Source: Anaerocolumna jejuensis DSM 15929 (lineage in GTDB: Bacteria; Bacillota; Clostridia; Lachnospirales; Lachnospiraceae). Taken from it: a stretch of DNA of 64,000 nucleotides. The stretch spans positions 1 through 64,000 of the forward strand of contig NZ_FRAC01000007.1 in NCBI RefSeq assembly GCF_900142215.1, written 5' to 3'. How positions within the stretch are numbered: the first letter of the stretch is position 1; each line of letters begins with the position of its first letter. Below are positions 1-7,789 of the stretch, piece by piece. The position numbers and the translations under genes were made by a program. Below the pieces are notes generated by a model, which saw nothing but the letters and a program-made list of their open reading frames with translations, was not told the DNA's origin and ran no database searches.

Positions 1-963
1 TTCTTATGGTCAGGCAATACCCTTCTGCATGAATGGGAGGTTGGAGAAGAAGGGAAGAGAAAACTCCGGGAGAGAGCAGGAGAGAAAGCGGATTACCTTC
101 TAAAGATAGAGGAAAAGGCAGATCAAAAGGCCAGAGCGGATGCAGTAAAAGGAAGCGTACCTCCAAATGGTCTTATTACCTGGGTATTCCAGGATGATTT
201 CATCCCAAGGGCAAAACTCACAGAAGAGGATGCTTACAGTATCATCAGTGATTATCTTGGAACCCCAGTGGAAGCCTATGATGAAGAAGGAAAAAAAGTC
301 TGGGAAAGAGGGCTGGATATCTATGGAAGAGTAAAAACCAGTCTGAAAGATAAGTTTGGAAGGACAACAGATCTGGTGGGCGAAGATGGCTTTATTCCAT
401 TCCGTTATCAGGGGCAGTATGAAGATGTGGAGACGGGTTTGTATTATAACCGGTTCCGATATTATGATCCGGAGATTGGGCAATATACGCAGCAAGATCC
501 GATAGGATTGGCAGGTGGAAATCCAACGATTTATGGGTATGTGAGGGATCCAAACATTTGGATTGATCCATGGGGATTGATAGAGGTTTTTAGGAATTTA
601 CGTCCAGATGAGATAATATCGGAAGGATTGTCTGCTAGAGTACCTGGAAGAGGAATGAGTGTTGCTGGACATATTATGAACGGAACTAAACATAATGGAT
701 CACAATTTATTTCCACAACAACTGATATTAATGTTGCTATGAAATGGAACAATTCTGGACAAACTATGGTGAGGTTTGATACTGAAGATGTTATTCCTGA
801 TATTTTAGGTAATAAAAGCATTGTAGATGTATCAAATCCAACAAATGCAAGAAATGTGGGATTAGGGGGGCGTTCATATTCCAATGCGGTTTCTTCCAAA
901 GAAGTGTTAATCGAAGGAAAAGTACCGGCAGATAAGATTGAAAAAGTATCATGTATTAGATAG
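1..963 (+). CDS. RHS-repeat protein, 3' part, with ADP-ribosyltransferase-like toxin tip (5' end outside window)
   Basis: The frame is open from base 1, so this is the C-terminal 320 residues of a longer gene. An RHS core is clear: SDYLGTPVEAYDEEGKKVW, then FRYQGQYEDVETGLYYNRFRYYD and the closing DPIGL...YGYVRDPNIWIDPWGL near residue 193, after which the variable tip begins. The tip (about 127 residues) has FRNLRPDE, SQFISTTTD and a final KEVLIEGKVPADKI. This resembles ADP-ribosyltransferase-fold toxin tips, but I assign the fold from motif style only. RHS proteins encapsulate and deliver such tips to neighbouring cells. The next gene, 16 bases downstream, is the expected immunity gene. Bases 1-579 are closely similar to 3947-4525, giving a homology arm for tip exchange. 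The N-terminal export and delivery region cannot be seen. Confidence 0.85.
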   Translation, partial: FLWSGNTLLHEWEVGEEGKRKLRERAGEKADYLLKIEEKADQKARADAVKGSVPPNGLITWVFQDDFIPRAKLTEEDAYSIISDYLGTPVEAYDEEGKKVWERGLDIYGRVKTSLKDKFGRTTDLVGEDGFIPFRYQGQYEDVETGLYYNRFRYYDPEIGQYTQQDPIGLAGGNPTIYGYVRDPNIWIDPWGLIEVFRNLRPDEIISEGLSARVPGRGMSVAGHIMNGTKHNGSQFISTTTDINVAMKWNNSGQTMVRFDTEDVIPDILGNKSIVDVSNPTNARNVGLGGRSYSNAVSSKEVLIEGKVPADKIEKVSCIR

Positions 964-979
964 AAGGGAGTGATAATTT

Positions 980-1288
980 GTGCGTATTGAACAAGCAATA
1001 GATATAATTTATAATGGATTAGTTAGTGAAAATTCAGTGCCGGTAAAATTGAGAGCATACAGGGAATTGGATTTGGAGCAGTTAGATCGAGTAAAAAAGG
1101 CATTGGCTTTTGCATTGGAGTATTATAGAGATAAAAAGTTTGTTCCAAAAAAAATAGCGATAGCGATGGTTGATATTTATGGGGCATTTTCATTTAAGAA
1201 AGGGGACTTTGAAGATAAAACATTGCAGGAATTAGAGGATATTGGGATAGAATTGCAAGAAAAGGCTCTGGAACTCTTCTCTGAATAG
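980..1288 (+). CDS. Putative immunity protein for the ART-like RHS tip (102 aa)
   Basis: It begins with GTG, preceded by AAGGGAG at a 9-base spacing, and follows the RHS stop by 16 bases, the position of an immunity gene. The 102-residue product is acidic, probably all-helical, and has no signal peptide or membrane segment, as expected for a cytoplasmic toxin neutraliser. I do not recognise its Pfam immunity family. It is not obviously homologous to the 115-residue immunity proteins downstream, although a degenerate fragment of that family lies directly after it at 1341-1472. Function is inferred from position only. Confidence 0.65.
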   Translation: MRIEQAIDIIYNGLVSENSVPVKLRAYRELDLEQLDRVKKALAFALEYYRDKKFVPKKIAIAMVDIYGAFSFKKGDFEDKTLQELEDIGIELQEKALELFSE

Positions 1289-1340
1289 TTTCGGTTCCCA
1301 AATGCCCAACTGGTTCCCAAAATGCCTGTGAACTCTGGGC

Positions 1341-1472
1341 GGCACAATTTCTTATGACATGTTTTGTAATACATGGCCAGATGGTTATACACAAGAAAGC
1401 TACAGAATCTTTATTGCCGAGAGAGTTAGACGATTGGAAAAGCTACAAAAGGATTTTATTGCGTCACTTTAG
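1341..1472 (+). pseudogene. C-terminal fragment of the 115-aa immunity family (remnant)
   Basis: The frame starting at 1341 reads GTISYDMFCNTW, then GYTQESYRIFIAERVRRLEK and ends FIASL. This matches the last 40 or so residues of the two intact immunity proteins at 5972-6319 and 6826-7173 (GYTQESYRNLIAERVERLQK...DFIMSL). The 5' two thirds of the gene is missing. It looks like a displaced cassette end fused behind the first immunity gene. It shares its nucleotide sequence with the similar remnant at 5478-5609. Confidence 0.7.
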
Positions 1473-1473
1473 A

Positions 1474-1526
1474 GCAACATATATAACCCGTAGGGAAAAT
1501 ACAACCTTGCGGGTTATATATGTTGC
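1474..1526 (+). terminator. 17-bp perfect hairpin following immunity remnant (copy 1)
   Basis: Arms GCAACATATATAACCCG (1474-1490) and CGGGTTATATATGTTGC (1510-1526) are perfectly complementary around a 19-base loop. The hairpin lies just after the stop of an immunity-gene remnant and is repeated almost identically at 5611-5663. The trailing bases are CTTTGTC, a poor U-tract, so it may work as a transcript-end stabiliser or cassette boundary rather than a classical terminator. Confidence 0.6.
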
Positions 1527-1555
1527 CTTTGTCATACCATTGACCGAGCGGAGAA

Positions 1556-1787
1556 AACAAAATTCCTATATGGATAAGGTGGATAACCAGTCACTTTATG
1601 CGGAGGAATCCCGTGAACAGAAAAACTGTCAATACACAAATGTTACCCGGTATTTCCAAGATTGGTGGCAAAGATATTAGGTCTTTTTAATTTAAGTACG
1701 AATAACGCTATGCCGGGAGAAACTTTAGAAAAAATAAAGGAATTGCAGGCGAAAAGAAAAATTCCAAAAGGAGAGTTTTCTTGTTAG
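1556..1787 (+). pseudogene. RHS core fragment joined to a toxin-tip tail (displaced cassette)
   Basis: One frame gives SYMDKVDNQSLYAEESREQK...QYTNVTR, the same RHS core segment found intact at about 3859-3948. It then stops at 1680. Shifting frame at about 1655 gives a tail LSTNNAMPGETLEKIKELQA...IPKGEFSC, ending with TAG at 1785-1787, 28 bases before the next immunity gene. This looks like the last residues of a toxin tip whose body has been deleted. The KIP-x-GE-x-x-C ending recalls the ends of the other tips (IPNKKTNLGGC; NMKGSC). Confidence 0.55.
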
Positions 1788-1815
1788 TTGTAGATCATAG
1801 AAAGGATGCTTTAAG

Positions 1816-2412
1816 ATGGATAAAATTTTAGATGTTACAGATTATGGTATTTGTTTGTTTTCACTACCTGTTATTGATGAATTTTTAAAAAAAGAAAAAG
1901 TCAGGTCAAAAAAACTTTTGGCTAATTTTCAAAAAAATCATAATAGATACTTAAGAATGTTAGAATCAGGAATATGGCTTCCATTTTTGCCAATAGATAG
2001 TATAGATTACTTAATAAAAATGGAGGGACAAGAACCGATTTTTGGTGATGAGTGGAAACAGAAAATGGAACATGGCCAATTTAATCTTACTGTTAAAGAT
2101 AGTGTATGGATTACAAGTATATCTTATTTTAATATATTTGATAGAAGTGACTATGTTGGAGATAAGGTTTCCTACAGGACATTAGATGGTATTCTTTGCC
2201 ATGCAGGATTCCGTTATGATGTTCCGTCCGGTAAATACCTTGTATCTATTAAAGGCTATGCACGTAAGCAAAAATTAGATTATCCTAATCCAAACTATGG
2301 ATTCTTATTCTCTCTTGTTAAAGTTAATGAATTTAACGGTTTTAATGACCCACGAGAGGATGAAATCTATAATTTTAATGTGCCCAGTATCGATAGAAAA
2401 GGCTTAAAGTAA
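1816..2412 (+). CDS. Orphan immunity-like protein (198 aa)
   Basis: ATG is preceded by AAAGGA at a 9-base spacing. The 198-residue product has no signal peptide or transmembrane segment and contains aromatic-rich stretches (WLPFLPIDSIDYL, SISYFNIFDRSDY). It follows the tip remnant ending at 1787, so it is most simply an immunity gene retained after its toxin tip was lost, protecting the cell from kin that still carry that tip. I do not recognise the family. Codon use is AT-rich compared with helD onward, like the other cassette genes in this locus. A strong hairpin follows at 2438-2507. Confidence 0.6.
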   Translation: MDKILDVTDYGICLFSLPVIDEFLKKEKVRSKKLLANFQKNHNRYLRMLESGIWLPFLPIDSIDYLIKMEGQEPIFGDEWKQKMEHGQFNLTVKDSVWITSISYFNIFDRSDYVGDKVSYRTLDGILCHAGFRYDVPSGKYLVSIKGYARKQKLDYPNPNYGFLFSLVKVNEFNGFNDPREDEIYNFNVPSIDRKGLK

Positions 2413-2437
2413 GCATAAGCGTAACTTAGAACATGGG

Positions 2438-2507
2438 AAAGCCTCCTAGAGTTAATACGATAATAATATCGTAAGATAAATATCATATTAACACAGGAGG
2501 CTTTTTT
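2438..2507 (+). terminator. Terminator after orphan immunity gene
   Basis: AAAGCCTCCTAG and its complement, ending GGAGGCTTTTTT, form a long stem. The stem extends inward through GTTAATA/TATTAAC and encloses a small CGATA/TATCG hairpin. A run of six T follows, as in intrinsic terminators. Confidence 0.8.
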
Positions 2508-2539
2508 CAGATTACAAATCGTCTGAATAAAGAAATCGT

Positions 2540-4918
2540 ATGGAAGTAAGCTTTACCTATACCATTTTAGGCAGTATCACCTCCCGTACCCAAGGGGAGA
2601 GGACCATCCGATATGATTATAATAGGGAAGAACAGCTTGTTTCCGTCACCAATGAAAAAGGGGAGATCTGGCAGTTTGACCGGGATGAGAAGGGAAATAT
2701 TACGAAGGAAATTCAATATGGCGGTCAAACATATGTCTATGAGCGGGATTATTCCGGCCTAATTACAAAAATCTGCCGCCCAGGAGGACGGTATACCAGG
2801 TATCAGTATGACAAGATTGGTCAGGTGGTTCGTACAGATTACCATGACCAAAGCTTTGATGCTTTTACTTATAATAAAAACGGTGATCTGGCAGAAGCAG
2901 AAAACCAGCATGTGAAACTGAGACTGGAGAGGGACAAGACCGGGCAGATTATCAGGGAATGGCAGGATTATGACTGGGCAGCCAAGGAATACGATGAGTC
3001 AGGAAGCTGTACCCGAATAACCAGCCGCTTTGGTGCCGATATCCGTATGGAACGAAATGTGATGGGACGGGTCATTGAGCTTGCCGCTTTCCGGAATAAA
3101 AAGAGGCAGTGGACGGCACAAATGGACTACAACTTATTGGGACAGGAAACAAGACGTCTGGTATCCGGAAATGTATGCAGCCAATTTGAATATGACCAGA
3201 TTGGCAGGCCCATTTATCACACAGTGGGACTGCAGGAACATCCTGCAGGAGGTGAGAGGGGATTTCGCAGACGCCGATATGAATGGGGAATCAATGGGCA
3301 GCTAAAGCGGGTCACCAATGAACTGACCGGAGGCAGCGTGCTCTATTCCTATGATTTATTCGGTCATTTAGCGGGATCAAAAACAAATCAGTTTGAGGAG
3401 CTGTTCCGGACTACGGATGAGGTAGGAAACCTGTATGAAAGAAAGGACCGAAGCGACCGTATCTATGGAGCCGGAAGCCGCTTAGAGCAGTCCGGAATCA
3501 GCCATATGGGTCAAAGAAATCACAATCAGCCTGGCAGGCAGGAAGAGAAAAAGGCTCCGGCCGGCACGAGGTTCTTCTATGATGAAGAAGGGAATCTGAC
3601 GAAAAAGACAGAAGCAAATGGAGAGCAATGGTTCTATGCTTATTATGGAAATGGAATGCTGAAAAAGGTTGTGAAACCAGACCGAAGTGGAGTATACTTC
3701 CAATATGACCCCTTTGGCAGACGAATTGAAAAAGCAGTCAGCATAGAGGGAAGTGAGCAATCCTTTTCAAAAGCAGAAGCCGGAGTGCCTCCCGAAGAGG
3801 ACTCATGGGAAAAGGCTGGTGATGGCTGGCTCAAAAGGGCGGGCAGGGATAAACAGGATTCCTATACGGACAAGATGGAGAACCAGTCACTGTATGCGGA
3901 GGAATCCCGTGAACAGAAAAACTGTCAATACACAAATGTTATCCGGTTCTTATGGTCAGGCAATACCCTTCTGCATGAATGGGAGGTTGGTGAAGAAGGG
4001 AAAAGAAAACTCCGGGAGAGAGCAGGAGAGAAAGCGGATTATCTTCTAAAGATAGAGGAAAAGGCAGACCAAAAAGCCAGAGCGGAAGCGGTGAAAGGAA
4101 GCGAACCGCCAAATGGCCTGATTACCTGGGTATTCCAGGATGATTTCATACCAAGGGCCAAACTCACAAAAAATGATGCTTACAGTATCATCAGTGATTA
4201 TCTGGGAACTCCTGTGGAAGCCTATGATGAAGAAGGAAAGAAGGTCTGGGAAAGAGAACTGGATATCTATGGAAGAGTAAAAGTCAGGCTGGAAGACAGG
4301 TATGGGAGAACGACAGATCTGGTGGGCGAAGATGGCTTTATTCCATTCCGTTATCAGGGGCAGTATGAAGATATGGAGACAGGATTATATTATAACAGGT
4401 TCCGGTATTATTCGCCGTCTGACGGGTGTTATACTCAACTTGATCCGATTGGGCTTGAGGGGAATAATCCAACTTTGTATGGGTATGTAAGTAATCCAAA
4501 TATTTATATTGATCCATTTGGATTAGATCAATTTGGTCCTAATCAAGATGTTTATGCTTTATTCAATAAAAGTGATGTTATAAATGGTTTGCCTAAACCG
4601 GGAGCAAGGCCTTTTTATGTAGGAATAAGTCAAAATTCAAATGTACGTTTAGGACAGCATACGAATTCAGGTAGGTATAACCCTGCAACTGATGTAAAGG
4701 TTGATTTGCATAAAAATGTTGATTATGCTATGGGAAGAGCGTATGAACAGACTTATATTGAAAAATATAAAACAATTAAAACTACAAACCCTAAAGCCAA
4801 TCAACAAAATTCCTTTAGGCATAATAGAACTGATACGAGAGGTAAAGCGTTTGAGGCTGAATATCAAAAAATTAATAATAAACAATCAAATAGCAGTAAT
4901 ATGAAAGGAAGTTGTTAA
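2540..4918 (+). CDS. 5'-truncated RHS core protein with GIY-YIG-like nuclease tip
   Basis: The 792-residue product begins directly inside the YD-repeat region (YDYNREEQLVSVTNEKGEIW) without the N-terminal export region of complete RHS proteins, and only a weak AAAGAAA precedes the ATG. It is therefore probably a displaced core-plus-tip cassette rather than a secreted toxin by itself. YD repeats fill roughly residues 1-430 and the RHS core about 540-662, ending YVSNPNIYIDPFGL. The 130-residue tip has VYALF, then PFYVGISQNSNVRLGQH and a later AYEQTYIEKY with the Glu near residue 736, which fits a GIY-YIG/URI endonuclease toxin. The stop codon lies one base before the immunity ATG. Expression as it stands is doubtful; recombination with the upstream RHS gene is the likely use. 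Confidence 0.8.
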   Translation: MEVSFTYTILGSITSRTQGERTIRYDYNREEQLVSVTNEKGEIWQFDRDEKGNITKEIQYGGQTYVYERDYSGLITKICRPGGRYTRYQYDKIGQVVRTDYHDQSFDAFTYNKNGDLAEAENQHVKLRLERDKTGQIIREWQDYDWAAKEYDESGSCTRITSRFGADIRMERNVMGRVIELAAFRNKKRQWTAQMDYNLLGQETRRLVSGNVCSQFEYDQIGRPIYHTVGLQEHPAGGERGFRRRRYEWGINGQLKRVTNELTGGSVLYSYDLFGHLAGSKTNQFEELFRTTDEVGNLYERKDRSDRIYGAGSRLEQSGISHMGQRNHNQPGRQEEKKAPAGTRFFYDEEGNLTKKTEANGEQWFYAYYGNGMLKKVVKPDRSGVYFQYDPFGRRIEKAVSIEGSEQSFSKAEAGVPPEEDSWEKAGDGWLKRAGRDKQDSYTDKMENQSLYAEESREQKNCQYTNVIRFLWSGNTLLHEWEVGEEGKRKLRERAGEKADYLLKIEEKADQKARAEAVKGSEPPNGLITWVFQDDFIPRAKLTKNDAYSIISDYLGTPVEAYDEEGKKVWERELDIYGRVKVRLEDRYGRTTDLVGEDGFIPFRYQGQYEDMETGLYYNRFRYYSPSDGCYTQLDPIGLEGNNPTLYGYVSNPNIYIDPFGLDQFGPNQDVYALFNKSDVINGLPKPGARPFYVGISQNSNVRLGQHTNSGRYNPATDVKVDLHKNVDYAMGRAYEQTYIEKYKTIKTTNPKANQQNSFRHNRTDTRGKAFEAEYQKINNKQSNSSNMKGSC

Positions 4919-4919
4919 T

Positions 4920-5402
4920 ATGAAAATAGAAGAGGGCAGCATTTTTGGTATCCCATTATTTATGGAAAAAGATGATTGGAAACTCAAATCAAAGTTGTCT
5001 GAAAAAGATTTAGATAAAGATTTTGCATTTGGCAGAGTTATAGAGACAAGTTCATCTGTACTAGTTGAAATATTTAAAAAAATAGGTTCTGCTCATACAG
5101 ACATAAATGAAATTGTGAATTCTGGTATTATGTTTTCCCCTGTTCAAATATTTTGGGATGCTATTTCCAAAAAAAGATGGCGAATAGTTGGTCGGACTGA
5201 AAATTATGATAAGTTTAAAGACTCCAATTACAATAATATTGAAATGGCTTTTGGATTAGATGATGATTTTAGACTGAGACATTTAAGTACAGGAAAAGAG
5301 AGGCCTATTTCACGAGATGAGCTAAAAAAGTATGAATTTTCAGTGGTGTGGTATCCAATTGATTTGGAAAAGAGGATATTAAATGAACAATTATCCATTT
5401 AA
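4920..5402 (+). CDS. Imm26-like immunity protein for the nuclease tip
   Basis: The 160-residue protein starts one base after the RHS stop, with AAGGAAG inside the end of the toxin gene, so the two are translationally coupled. The N-terminus GSIFGIPLFMEKDDW followed by FAFGRVIE matches the style of the Imm26 family (gdvf-x-IPL ... yAfGRv), and an SPVQIFWDAI segment follows. It should neutralise the adjacent GIY-YIG-like tip in the cytoplasm. The family assignment is from memory of the motif and not a search. Confidence 0.7.
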   Translation: MKIEEGSIFGIPLFMEKDDWKLKSKLSEKDLDKDFAFGRVIETSSSVLVEIFKKIGSAHTDINEIVNSGIMFSPVQIFWDAISKKRWRIVGRTENYDKFKDSNYNNIEMAFGLDDDFRLRHLSTGKERPISRDELKKYEFSVVWYPIDLEKRILNEQLSI

Positions 5403-5414
5403 TAATCATATTCA

Positions 5415-5609
5415 ATGGATAATTTCTGCCATAAAGGATATGCGTACTATTGTATTGAAATCATCAAACTAATAATAGGCACAATTTCTCATAACATGTT
5501 TTGTAATACATGGCCAGATGGTTATACACAAGAAAGCTACAGAATCTTAATTGCCGGGAGAATTAGACGATTGGAAAAGCTACAAAAGGATTTTATTGCG
5601 TCACTTTAG
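5415..5609 (+). pseudogene. Remnant of the 115-aa immunity family (copy 2)
   Basis: The frame contains IEIIKLIIGTISHNMFC and then GYTQESYRILIAGRIRRLEK...DFIASL, alignable with the C-terminal half of the intact immunity proteins downstream. The last 130 bases are nearly identical to 1341-1472. There is no ribosome binding site before the apparent ATG and the N-terminal half is missing or out of frame, so it is treated as a remnant. Confidence 0.65.
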
Positions 5610-5610
5610 A

Positions 5611-5663
5611 GCGACATATATAACCCGTAAGGAAAATACAACCTTGCGGGTTATATATGTTAC
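5611..5663 (+). terminator. Hairpin following immunity remnant (copy 2)
   Basis: This is the second copy of the 1474-1526 hairpin. Arms GCGACATATATAACCCG and CGGGTTATATATGTTAC differ from copy 1 by one base each. Position relative to the remnant stop is conserved, so remnant plus hairpin moved or duplicated as a unit. Confidence 0.55.
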
Positions 5664-5687
5664 CTTTGTCATACCATTAACTAAGCG

Positions 5688-5969
5688 GAGAAAACAAAAT
5701 TCTTATACGGACAAGGTGAAGAACCAGTAACTTTATGCGGAGGAATCCCGTGAGCAGAGAACACATCAATACAAAAACGTTATTCGTTTTTTATGGTCAG
5801 GCAATACACTTCTGCATGAATGGGAGGTTGGAGAAGAAGGGAAGAGAAAACTCTGGGAGCACCTCTAGAAAGTGATATCCATAGAGCAAACAAGATGGCA
5901 AAAGGGGCGAAAGAAGTACTGGTAGAGGGTGAAATACTTAATAAAAAAACAAATTTGGGAGGGTGTTAA
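5688..5969 (+). pseudogene. RHS core fragment plus ART-like tip end (remnant)
   Basis: Bases 5700-5862 encode a broken copy of the RHS core segment (LYAEESREQ, FLWSGNTLLHEWEVGEEGKR) with an internal stop. It joins at about 5863 to the last residues of a toxin tip: SDIHRANKMAKGAKEVLVEG, then ILNKKTNLGGC and TAA. The same tip end recurs at 6725-6823. The middle of the tip has been deleted here. Confidence 0.65.
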
Positions 5970-5971
5970 AT

Positions 5972-6319
5972 ATGATGAAAGCTAGCTTAAAAAAATTTTA
6001 TGAATATCTAGGATCCGATGAAGAATTAATGTATTTCGTTCGTATAAATGTGGATTGGAATGAGGAGTCATTTATAAAAATGGAGCAATTAATCAGAGAA
6101 GTGATAAGGGATTATGCGAATGACGATTCCTACCCCAAAAGATTCATTATCTATATCATGAGAGATATACCATCGATAATAGGGATGCTCTCTCATTTTA
6201 AGGTATGTACAGAAGATTATATACAAAAGGGATATACACAAGAAAGTTATAGAAACTTAATTGCGGAAAGAGTTGAACGACTACAAAAAGTTATAGAAGA
6301 TTTTATTATGTCGTTATAG
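5972..6319 (+). CDS. Immunity protein, 115-aa family (copy A)
   Basis: GGGAGGG lies 8 bases before ATG 5972; an upstream GTG at 5963 overlaps the toxin-tip stop and is less likely. The protein is short and probably helical (LKKFYEYLGSDEELMYFVR, then SFIKMEQLIREVIRDYA). It has no signal peptide. It follows a toxin-tip end by 2 bases and therefore is the matching immunity gene. It is nearly identical in protein and DNA to copy B 854 bases further on. Only a handful of residues differ (for example Ile/Met and Val/Ala near residue 30), so the pair is a recent tandem duplication. Confidence 0.7.
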   Translation: MMKASLKKFYEYLGSDEELMYFVRINVDWNEESFIKMEQLIREVIRDYANDDSYPKRFIIYIMRDIPSIIGMLSHFKVCTEDYIQKGYTQESYRNLIAERVERLQKVIEDFIMSL

Positions 6320-6327
6320 CAAATCAA

Positions 6328-6823
6328 GCTGATTCGATTGGGCTTGAGGGTGGAATGAATGCATATTCTTACGTCAACGACTCAAATTCACGAGTAGATA
6401 TGTTCGGATGGGAAGATATTTGTATATCGAGCTTTGAGTCAGATGGATATTAAAAATATAAAGGCGGGATTAGGTCTTATTCCCAAGAATCCTTTTGCAA
6501 ATGCTTTGCCGATAGAACATGTACTGCATGAATAGACTCCTGGATACGGAGAACAATTTATTTCCTTTACAAGGGATAAGGGATTTGCGGAACGATGGGC
6601 TGCTAATTCTGGTACAAGTGTTGTTAGTGTTGATTTAGATGCGATTCATAATGCGAAAATTGATTTGTCAACCCCGGAAGGCAGGATAGCTCATTTGGGT
6701 GATGCAGGTAGCGCAGCTCCATGAAGTGATATCCATAGAGCAAACAAGATGGCAAAAGGGGCGAAAGAAGTACTGGTAGAGGGTGAAATACCTAATAAAA
6801 AAACAAATTTGGGAGGGTGTTAA
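6328..6823 (+). pseudogene. Degenerate RHS junction and ART-like toxin tip
   Basis: ADSIGLEGGMNAYSYVNDSN...VDMFGW at 6328-6405 is a decayed RHS core terminus (normally DPIGLEGG...DPN..VDPFGW). A tip follows after a frame change: GYGEQFISFTRDKGFAERWA, VVSVDLDAIHNAKIDLSTPE and AKEVLVEGEIPNKKTNLGGC. In-frame stops at about 6533 and 6722 kill it. The EQFIS.T.D and final EVL.EG.(I/V)P pattern is the same as in the live tip at about 580-963, so both belong to one ART-like tip class. Its immunity gene, copy B, is intact directly behind it. Confidence 0.65.
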
Positions 6824-6825
6824 AT

Positions 6826-7173
6826 ATGATGAAAGCTAGCTTAAAAAAATTTTATGAATATCTAGGATCCGATGAAGAATTAATGTATTTCGTTCGTATG
6901 AATGCGGATTGGAATGAGGAGTCATTTATAAAAATGGAGCAATTAATCAGAGAAGTGATAAGGGATTATGCGAATGACGATTCCTACCCCAAAAGATTCA
7001 TTATCTATTTCATGATAGAAATACCATCAATAATAGGGATGCTCTCTCATTTTAAGGTATGTCCAGAAGGTTATATACAAGAGGGATATACACAAGAAAG
7101 TTATAGAAACTTAATTGCGGAAAGAGTTGAACGACTACAAAAAATTAGAAAAGATTTTATTATGTCGTTATAG
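6826..7173 (+). CDS. Immunity protein, 115-aa family (copy B)
   Basis: Same start context as copy A: GGGAGGG, an 8-base spacing and ATG at 6826, right behind a toxin-tip stop. The product (LKKFYEYLGSDEELMYFVRM...) differs from copy A at few positions, mostly in IYFMIEIPSIIG and the CPEGYIQEGYTQESYR segment. Retention of an intact immunity gene behind a dead toxin tip fits selection for protection against relatives. Confidence 0.7.
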   Translation: MMKASLKKFYEYLGSDEELMYFVRMNADWNEESFIKMEQLIREVIRDYANDDSYPKRFIIYFMIEIPSIIGMLSHFKVCPEGYIQEGYTQESYRNLIAERVERLQKIRKDFIMSL

Positions 7174-7505
7174 CAAAATTTGTTTCAGAGTATTAAGTGA
7201 TATATTAGAACCGCTTAAAGACTATGAACCGCCTAAATGTACAATAGATATAGGTATGGAAATAGGCGTATCGTTCTTTGGAAAGGAACATCAGTAGAAC
7301 AAGGGATATGGATGTTAGGACAAGGAGGAAGATTAATAGAAGGACATCTAGGAGATAATAAAGTAATTATTCTTAAAATTGCTTTAACGGATAGGAAAAA
7401 TATCCGGAGGTTATAAAGGGAGTAATACCGAAGTGCTGTTGGATGAAAAAGCAGGCAGCATCTGGGATATCAAGGTGCTGACGCAAGATATCCTGAAATA
7501 GATAT
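7174..7505 (+). pseudogene. Cassette debris downstream of the RHS array
   Basis: Short open stretches occur in different frames: EPPKCTIDIGMEIGVSFFGKE; EQGIWMLGQGGRLIEGHLGD; NTEVLLDEKAGSIWDIKVL. They are each interrupted by stops. The last resembles the end of an ART-type toxin (EVLL...), suggesting yet another decayed tip, but none can be assigned with certainty. Confidence 0.35.
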
Positions 7506-7524
7506 AAAAAATTTCATAAATATG

Positions 7525-7594
7525 AAAAAGGTTCTACCATAAATGTGCGGGAGTGTGAAAAACACATTCCTGCCATTTATGGAGGACCTTTTTT
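7525..7594 (+). terminator. Strong terminator closing the RHS locus
   Basis: AAAAAGGTTCTACCATAAATG pairs with CATTTATGGAGGACCTTTTT across an inner GGGAGTGTG/CACATTCC stem, followed by six T. It separates the toxin array from helD. Confidence 0.8.
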
Positions 7595-7789
7595 ATGGAA
7601 TAGGCATAAAAAAAGCTGTCAGAATTGTCTGACAACTCGATTTCGTATTTTTAGGTAAACTACATTATGAATGATACCATAAGTGAAAAGAAAAGTCTAG
7701 TATTTTTTTGAAATTTCCATTAATATTTACAAGTAGCCTGTTAACCGGACTTAAACCATTAGTTCGCAGTAGACCTATAGGAGGGTATC

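Noticed and set aside
1354..1680. A 108-codon frame as a gene
   Set aside because: It runs out of frame through an immunity remnant, a hairpin and an RHS core fragment; no ribosome binding site.
7595..7789. Small RNA or riboswitch before helD
   Set aside because: Only a 7-bp hairpin (TGTCAGA/TCTGACA) was seen, with no T run or known motif.
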